NCBI GenBank assembly: GCA_041391665.1
Contig: JAWKNO010000002.1
Location: forward strand, 2,744,452 to 2,808,451
Length of the DNA stretch: 64,000 nt
DNA from: Bacteroidia bacterium
GTDB lineage: Bacteria; Bacteroidota; Bacteroidia; J057
Reading direction: 5' to 3'
This document shows positions 60,607 through 64,000 of this stretch, in pieces (the stretch's first letter is position 1; every line of letters starts with the position of its first letter). The position numbers and the translations under genes were made by a program. Under the pieces are notes generated by a model, which searched no databases, was not told the DNA's origin, and saw only the letters and a program-made list of their open reading frames with translations.

Positions 60607-61107
60607 TTACTCAAAAGTTGACACTACCCGTAAAAAAATACCAAGTTTAACAGTATCGCTTAAAATATCTGTTGTTATATATCTCACATGCGTATACTCT
60701 CCTTTATATTTTAGATAATCAATTACGTCATGGGAACCCTCACCTCCTTCTCGATAAACAAGCAAACAAGCCGTGTCGCTTACTAGTGTAAAGTGTAATT
60801 CCCTAATATATTCGTATATATCTTTCCCATTCTTGAATAGACGTGCATCTGAAAAACTTATTTTTCCTTCATCAGTACTATCTCCTATTGTAAAAAATTC
60901 ATTGTTTATACTACTGATGCTATCCATAACAATCCTAGGGATATCAGATTTATTTACAGAGTACCTATATTCCTTTTTGTTTAAAAAATCCAACACTTCA
61001 TTCATTTCACTTTCCGATTTTGTACCCGTACCCGTACCCGTACCCGTACCCGTACAGCTAAAAAGTAAAAGCGAACAGAATATGTAAATAGTTTCCATTT
61101 TTGCCAT
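60607..61107 (-). CDS. Lipoprotein, candidate immunity protein for the Rhs toxin
   Basis: 166 residues. Signal ending in a lipobox (LLLFSC), then a TG-dipeptide run encoded by a hexanucleotide repeat, then about 135 residues with mixed alpha/beta features (LDFLNKKEYRYSVNKSDIP, YIRELHFTLVSDTACLLVYR, GEYTHVRYITTDI). Its ATG overlaps the Rhs stop by one base (TAATG). Position immediately downstream of an Rhs toxin tip and envelope location support an immunity role. Family not recognised; AT-rich. Confidence 0.72.
   Translation of the reverse strand: MAKMETIYIFCSLLLFSCTGTGTGTGTGTKSESEMNEVLDFLNKKEYRYSVNKSDIPRIVMDSISSINNEFFTIGDSTDEGKISFSDARLFKNGKDIYEYIRELHFTLVSDTACLLVYREGGEGSHDVIDYLKYKGEYTHVRYITTDILSDTVKLGIFLRVVSTFE
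61024..61053 (-). repeat. Hexanucleotide repeat (ACGGGT)x5 in the lipoprotein gene
   Basis: Five perfect copies of ACCCGT on the plus strand, coding Thr-Gly repeats right after the lipidated Cys. Changes in copy number keep the frame and would only lengthen or shorten the tether. Confidence 0.9.
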
Positions 61108-62042
61108 TATTTTATTATTAGAGGTCTGTCAACTCTTACATTATCAACAGGCACAATCACTTTTTTCGCTGTTTCCGAAGGTTGACTTTGACCGGGGACA
61201 ATTGAGCCATTTGCCGGAGTAATTGAATTTACTCCTGTTGAGAGGTATGGAAAAGCGTCATGGTTAGTACGCTCCCCCTGTTGTTGGGGAGTTACCATAA
61301 TATTAAGTGGTTGATTTTTGTTGGTTGCATTTATATATGGTATTTCTATTGTTGTGATAACTCTTTTTTCTTCAGGTGAATCATACGGAGTACCATCATC
61401 CTTTAAGTCATTTAGTAATGCATCAACTTCAACCTTAGTATCTGCATTTATGTACCTTTCCGCATGAGCCGCTTCGTGAAAAGGCCTTGTTGCAGGTGTT
61501 ACTGCACCTGTTCCATCTGTGTTGCGTCTTGCTTCTAAAGGCTTCCAATTAATTTCTACATTTACTGCTTTTGTCCCTGTTGCATCTACGTCACCTAATG
61601 TTATAACCGGGCCGGAAGTAATTTGATTGATTGTAACAGTTTCTTTTGAATCTGATAAATTTTGGAATGTATTGTTAGCATCATTCTTCATTACTTCTGT
61701 TACAGCTTCATGCACCTGCTGAACAAAAATATTACTTGTAGTTGGCTTAATGCCTGGTTTGTAAGAATAGTATTTGCTTACTCCATTTTCAACATAATGA
61801 ACTATTATTACCTTTCCGTCTGGATCTATGAAGAAAATTGGATTATTAGCTGCATATGAATATGGGCTTAATGCAGGATATTTGGAATTCTTTGCATCCG
61901 GTTTCGAAGTTCTTCCTAACCGTGTATCTAACCATCTATCACCCATGTCAACAGTGTTTCCAGAGCCGCTTACTTCGTCAACTTTTTCGTGTCCACCTGC
62001 ACCAAAGCGATACTCCCCCAAATTCAAAGAACGCCCCGGCAT
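61107..62042 (-). CDS. Orphan Rhs tip with HEXXH-containing C-terminal toxin
   Basis: 311 residues. The first ~75 residues are the end of an Rhs core (MPGRSLNLGEYRFGAGGHEK, LDTRLGRTS, LSPYSYAANNPIFFIDPDGK). After DPDGK comes a unique C-terminus, the normal place of an Rhs toxin. It contains HEAAH (189-193), a zinc-metallopeptidase HEXXH motif, in FHEAAHAERYINADTKVE. This points to a secreted effector metalloprotease (M91/NleD-like). The upstream Rhs core is broken (in-frame stop at the ADPFGAP segment), so it is a displaced tip that needs recombination to be expressed as a full toxin. Confidence 0.75.
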   Translation of the reverse strand: MPGRSLNLGEYRFGAGGHEKVDEVSGSGNTVDMGDRWLDTRLGRTSKPDAKNSKYPALSPYSYAANNPIFFIDPDGKVIIVHYVENGVSKYYSYKPGIKPTTSNIFVQQVHEAVTEVMKNDANNTFQNLSDSKETVTINQITSGPVITLGDVDATGTKAVNVEINWKPLEARRNTDGTGAVTPATRPFHEAAHAERYINADTKVEVDALLNDLKDDGTPYDSPEEKRVITTIEIPYINATNKNQPLNIMVTPQQQGERTNHDAFPYLSTGVNSITPANGSIVPGQSQPSETAKKVIVPVDNVRVDRPLIIK

Positions 62043-62082
62043 AGGTGCACCGAAGGGGTCCGCTTAGGCGGATGCAAGCATA

Positions 62083-62425
62083 CTAATCCGTCGCCGTAAT
62101 CACCTCCGCCGCATACGAGGCGATGTAAAACGGATACCCCCCGCCACCGTCTAAGTTAACACTTTTTTTGTCGGAAACCGTAGCCAAAATGTTGCCGAGG
62201 CCTGTGCTGAGCCGGGTCGAAGCATGATTAGAAAGCTCATAATATTTCAAACTCAGCCGCCGCGTGTGGGTTGTCGCCGGTCCGGTCGGGGGAACAGGCT
62301 TGTCCAGCGTCGTGAAGGTATAGTCGAAGGTCTCCGAGTCGGGGTCGTCTTCGGTTTTCCACAACTCCATGCGGCGGGCGGGTTTGTGCAGGCCGAGGCG
62401 GGGTTGTTTCGGTTTTCGCGCTATG
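62083..62425 (-). pseudogene. Rhs core fragment upstream of the orphan tip
   Basis: The frame reads LGLHKPARRMELWKTEDDPD, then YYELSNHASTRLSTGLGNILA, then TVSDKKSVNLDGGGGYPFYI and YAAEVITATD before a stop. This is the Rhs core segment (YELTNHLGNVLATVSDKK...). About 25 bases (with TCCGCTTAGGCGGA palindrome) separate the stop from the continuation PFGAPMPGRSLNL at 62042. It is a broken cassette junction, not a separate gene. Confidence 0.6.
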
Positions 62426-62461
62426 ACAAAGTTACCTGATCTCTACCAATTATTACGGAAA

Positions 62462-62881
62462 TTAATGAGAAGGAAATTCCTTCAAATTATAGTATTTTCT
62501 GAGTTTGTTTAATAAAATGTAGGCATCTGAAGACTCTTCAATTTTAAAACAAACAATTATATTACCGAATAAATCCCATTCAGTTTCTTTAACCTTCACT
62601 GAATATTCATAAATGGATTCTTTCTTCATTTGACCATTCTCATACCACTCCCATGATATTCCATGTAGCGAATTATTAAAATAGTGTTCTTCACTTTTTC
62701 GTGTTTTAGAGGGGTACCATGTCCTGCAATATCCATTTTTCATTCCTCCAACAATCATCACTTCTTCTAAACATCCATCATTTCTTATTTCGTAAGCAAT
62801 TCCAGAGAAAGAAAATCCATTAAGGGTTTCAAGATTATTTTCATAATCGTACTCCAATAAATTATAATTTATGTATTCCAT
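62462..62881 (-). CDS. Candidate immunity protein of the MORN/YwqK type
   Basis: 139 residues. The pattern of short repeats (GMKNGYCRTWYPSKTRKSEE, NNSLHGISWEWYENGQMKKE) is that of YwqK/MORN-type antitoxin-like proteins. It starts 15 bases after the stop of the Rhs/YwqJ-deaminase toxin gene, which is the usual place of the cognate immunity gene. No signal peptide, so it works in the cytoplasm, matching a nucleic-acid deaminase target. AT-rich. Confidence 0.72.
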   Translation of the reverse strand: MEYINYNLLEYDYENNLETLNGFSFSGIAYEIRNDGCLEEVMIVGGMKNGYCRTWYPSKTRKSEEHYFNNSLHGISWEWYENGQMKKESIYEYSVKVKETEWDLFGNIIVCFKIEESSDAYILLNKLRKYYNLKEFPSH

Positions 62882-62896
62882 AACTTCATTATTAAA

Positions 62897-63940
62897 TTAA
62901 TTCCCTCTAATTACACTTACCCCCCTTGTCAGTTCTTGGCAATCCAAACATCGAGGCGGGATATATTCTCCTTGTCGAGGATTTCTTAGCGCTCTGTTAT
63001 GCAGTAAGAATTCACCTAATTCTTTTTCGGATACACCACCATACTTCTCTTGTCTTGACCATAAAGCTTTGTTTAATGCATTTATTTCTGAATGTGAGCC
63101 GGGTAGTTCATTCACATAATGAGGTCGATTTCCCAATCCAGATGTTCGATTTATTAACCCATTATACCTTAACTCAAGAATTGGATGTAACTTCTGAGGA
63201 ACCCCTGTATTTTGGCCATAAAATATTTCACCCGTCATAGCATCAAGTACTCCTGTTATCACGGGACCTTTTTGTTTATTTGTTGCTGTTGAATTAATGA
63301 TTTCTGTCGACTTAGCAGTGACTGCCCTAATGAGTCTCCGTCCTTGTTCCGGATAAATATATTTCCCACTTTGCACTTTCAGCGGGGACGCCGTTGCTGG
63401 AATGCTCATCAAGAATCGCCAATCACCCGGATCTTCTCGTGTTGAAAGATTTATCCCTTTAGTTTCTGAAAATGCAAGCCCGCCTGCTTGCTCTAAAAAT
63501 GGAAGAAGACCTAAGCTAAAAAAAGAAACCCCAGTTGTTACATTATTTTCAAGTGTCGGTTCGACTCCTAAGGATTCATTGACTAGTTTTCCATAATTAT
63601 TTTCGACTATTATAAAGTTGGCGATCGCTTTTTCTATAAAGTTCAAACCCTCAAAGGGATCTTTTTTCTCGGCCCCTTCCAACTCTATAAATCGAACTAC
63701 TTGATTCTCCGAAAACGCATACGGCGAGTTCCACGGATACTCCGGACTCAACGGATCCACACTCAAAAACCGCCCCAGCCGCGTTTCTTCGACGCGGTAC
63801 TTGTAGGAAACGTCGTTGCCTGTGCCGTAGATTTCGTTATCCCCCTCCTGCCCCTGAAACCCAAACCGATAATCCCCCAGATTCAAAGAACGCCCCGGCA
63901 TCGCCGAGCCAAAGGGAAAGTAATCCTGCACACTCAGCAT
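62897..63940 (-). CDS. Rhs tip with YwqJ-like deaminase toxin
   Basis: 347 residues. The end of an Rhs core (DYFPFGSAMPGRSLNLGDYR, GQEGDNEIYGTGNDVSYKYR, LGRFLSVDPLSPEYPWNSPY) is followed by a variable C-terminus. Its last 80 residues carry the cytidine-deaminase-fold zinc motif: HSE (H283, E285) in GSHSEINALNKAL and PPRCLDC (C331, C334). This matches the YwqJ deaminase toxin family. The ATG overlaps (ATGCTGA) the stop of the Rhs frame to the right. The frame also stays open to the window edge, but that stretch is not Rhs-like. Possible coupled translation or a frameshift. Confidence 0.78.
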   Translation of the reverse strand: MLSVQDYFPFGSAMPGRSLNLGDYRFGFQGQEGDNEIYGTGNDVSYKYRVEETRLGRFLSVDPLSPEYPWNSPYAFSENQVVRFIELEGAEKKDPFEGLNFIEKAIANFIIVENNYGKLVNESLGVEPTLENNVTTGVSFFSLGLLPFLEQAGGLAFSETKGINLSTREDPGDWRFLMSIPATASPLKVQSGKYIYPEQGRRLIRAVTAKSTEIINSTATNKQKGPVITGVLDAMTGEIFYGQNTGVPQKLHPILELRYNGLINRTSGLGNRPHYVNELPGSHSEINALNKALWSRQEKYGGVSEKELGEFLLHNRALRNPRQGEYIPPRCLDCQELTRGVSVIRGN

Positions 63941-64000
63941 CTCGGCCTCATACCCGCGATGAAAAACGAAACCGGCCCGACGCCGTCTAAGGTAACACTT
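63934..64000 (-). CDS. End of the parent Rhs gene, cut by window edge
   Basis: In a frame different from the 62897-63940 gene the sequence reads VTLDGVGPVSFFIAGMRPRC then stop (TGA 63934-63936). VTLDGxGxxxFFIAxY is Rhs core sequence (compare SVNLDGGGGYPFYIASYAAE at 62083). So the Rhs core arrives from the right and is thrown out of frame with the tip at about 63953-63957. Confidence 0.5.
   Translation of the reverse strand, partial: SVTLDGVGPVSFFIAGMRPRC

Overview
The window looks like a chromosomal segment of a Bacteroidota bacterium, most likely from the Saprospiria. Supporting evidence: two large secreted proteins with C-terminal type IX secretion (T9SS) sorting domains, promoters of the Bacteroidota form TTTG-N20-TANNTTTG, and several Bacteroidota-typical families (DUF4294, DUF1343/NamZ, CHAT-TPR, 7TMR-DISM kinases, CruF carotenoid enzyme, orphan Rhs tips). 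The species cannot be named from the sequence alone.

Layout. 1-20 kb is mostly ordinary chromosome: a LolC/E-type permease (cut by the left edge), rbfA, an MsbA-like exporter, two paralogous T9SS proteins, trhO, an M23 peptidase, an ACMSD-type decarboxylase, a TPR-CHAT protein, an oxidoreductase, an Asp-box secreted protein and small lipoproteins. 20.3-29 kb is the accessory core. Behind a 3-hydroxyacyl-CoA dehydrogenase gene lie clusters of GC-rich palindromic repeats, two toxin-antitoxin pairs, two genes with formylglycine-generating-enzyme-like (FGE, C-type-lectin fold) domains, and a complete diversity-generating retroelement (DGR). The DGR consists of a caspase-FGE target gene whose last 120 coding bases are the variable repeat, an HRDC-domain accessory gene, a DGR-type reverse transcriptase, and a template repeat. 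Template and variable repeat differ at 20 of 120 positions, and all 20 are adenines in the template (20 of 34 A, 0 of 86 non-A). This is the direct signature of adenine-specific mutagenic retrohoming. The diversified protein is probably a ligand-sensing caspase-like protease.

29-44 kb returns to housekeeping and surface functions: a carotenoid glycosyltransferase/CruF pair, an outer-membrane barrel, a single-domain asparaginase, a second LolC/E-type permease, NamZ muramidase, a glycosyltransferase-epimerase pair, a very large kinase-receiver-nucleotide cyclase hybrid, an FAD oxidoreductase and a cupin. 44.1-48.2 kb is an AT-rich island beside a tRNA-Pro gene. It carries tandem copies of a tRNA 5'-half-like unit, a decayed HTH regulator, a three-gene operon of unknown function that includes a candidate effector-associated (EAD11-like) protein and a two-TM coiled-coil protein, and an HNH nuclease gene flanked by two decayed RadC-like tails.

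48.2-59.7 kb holds a SulP transporter, AraC regulator, SDR, MocA-like plus XdhC pair, DUF1080 protein, AAA/DUF4143 ATPase, DUF1593 protein and a GH3 beta-glucosidase. 59.7-64 kb is a degraded mobile/polymorphic-toxin region: HTH and IS3-type remnants, then (minus strand) two orphan Rhs tips, one with a YwqJ-like deaminase toxin and one with an HEXXH-bearing C-terminus, each followed by a candidate immunity gene. The right edge cuts into the parent Rhs gene.

The main biological theme is self/non-self and inter-strain conflict: a DGR-diversified caspase, toxin-antitoxin pairs, an EAD-like island and Rhs toxin cassettes.
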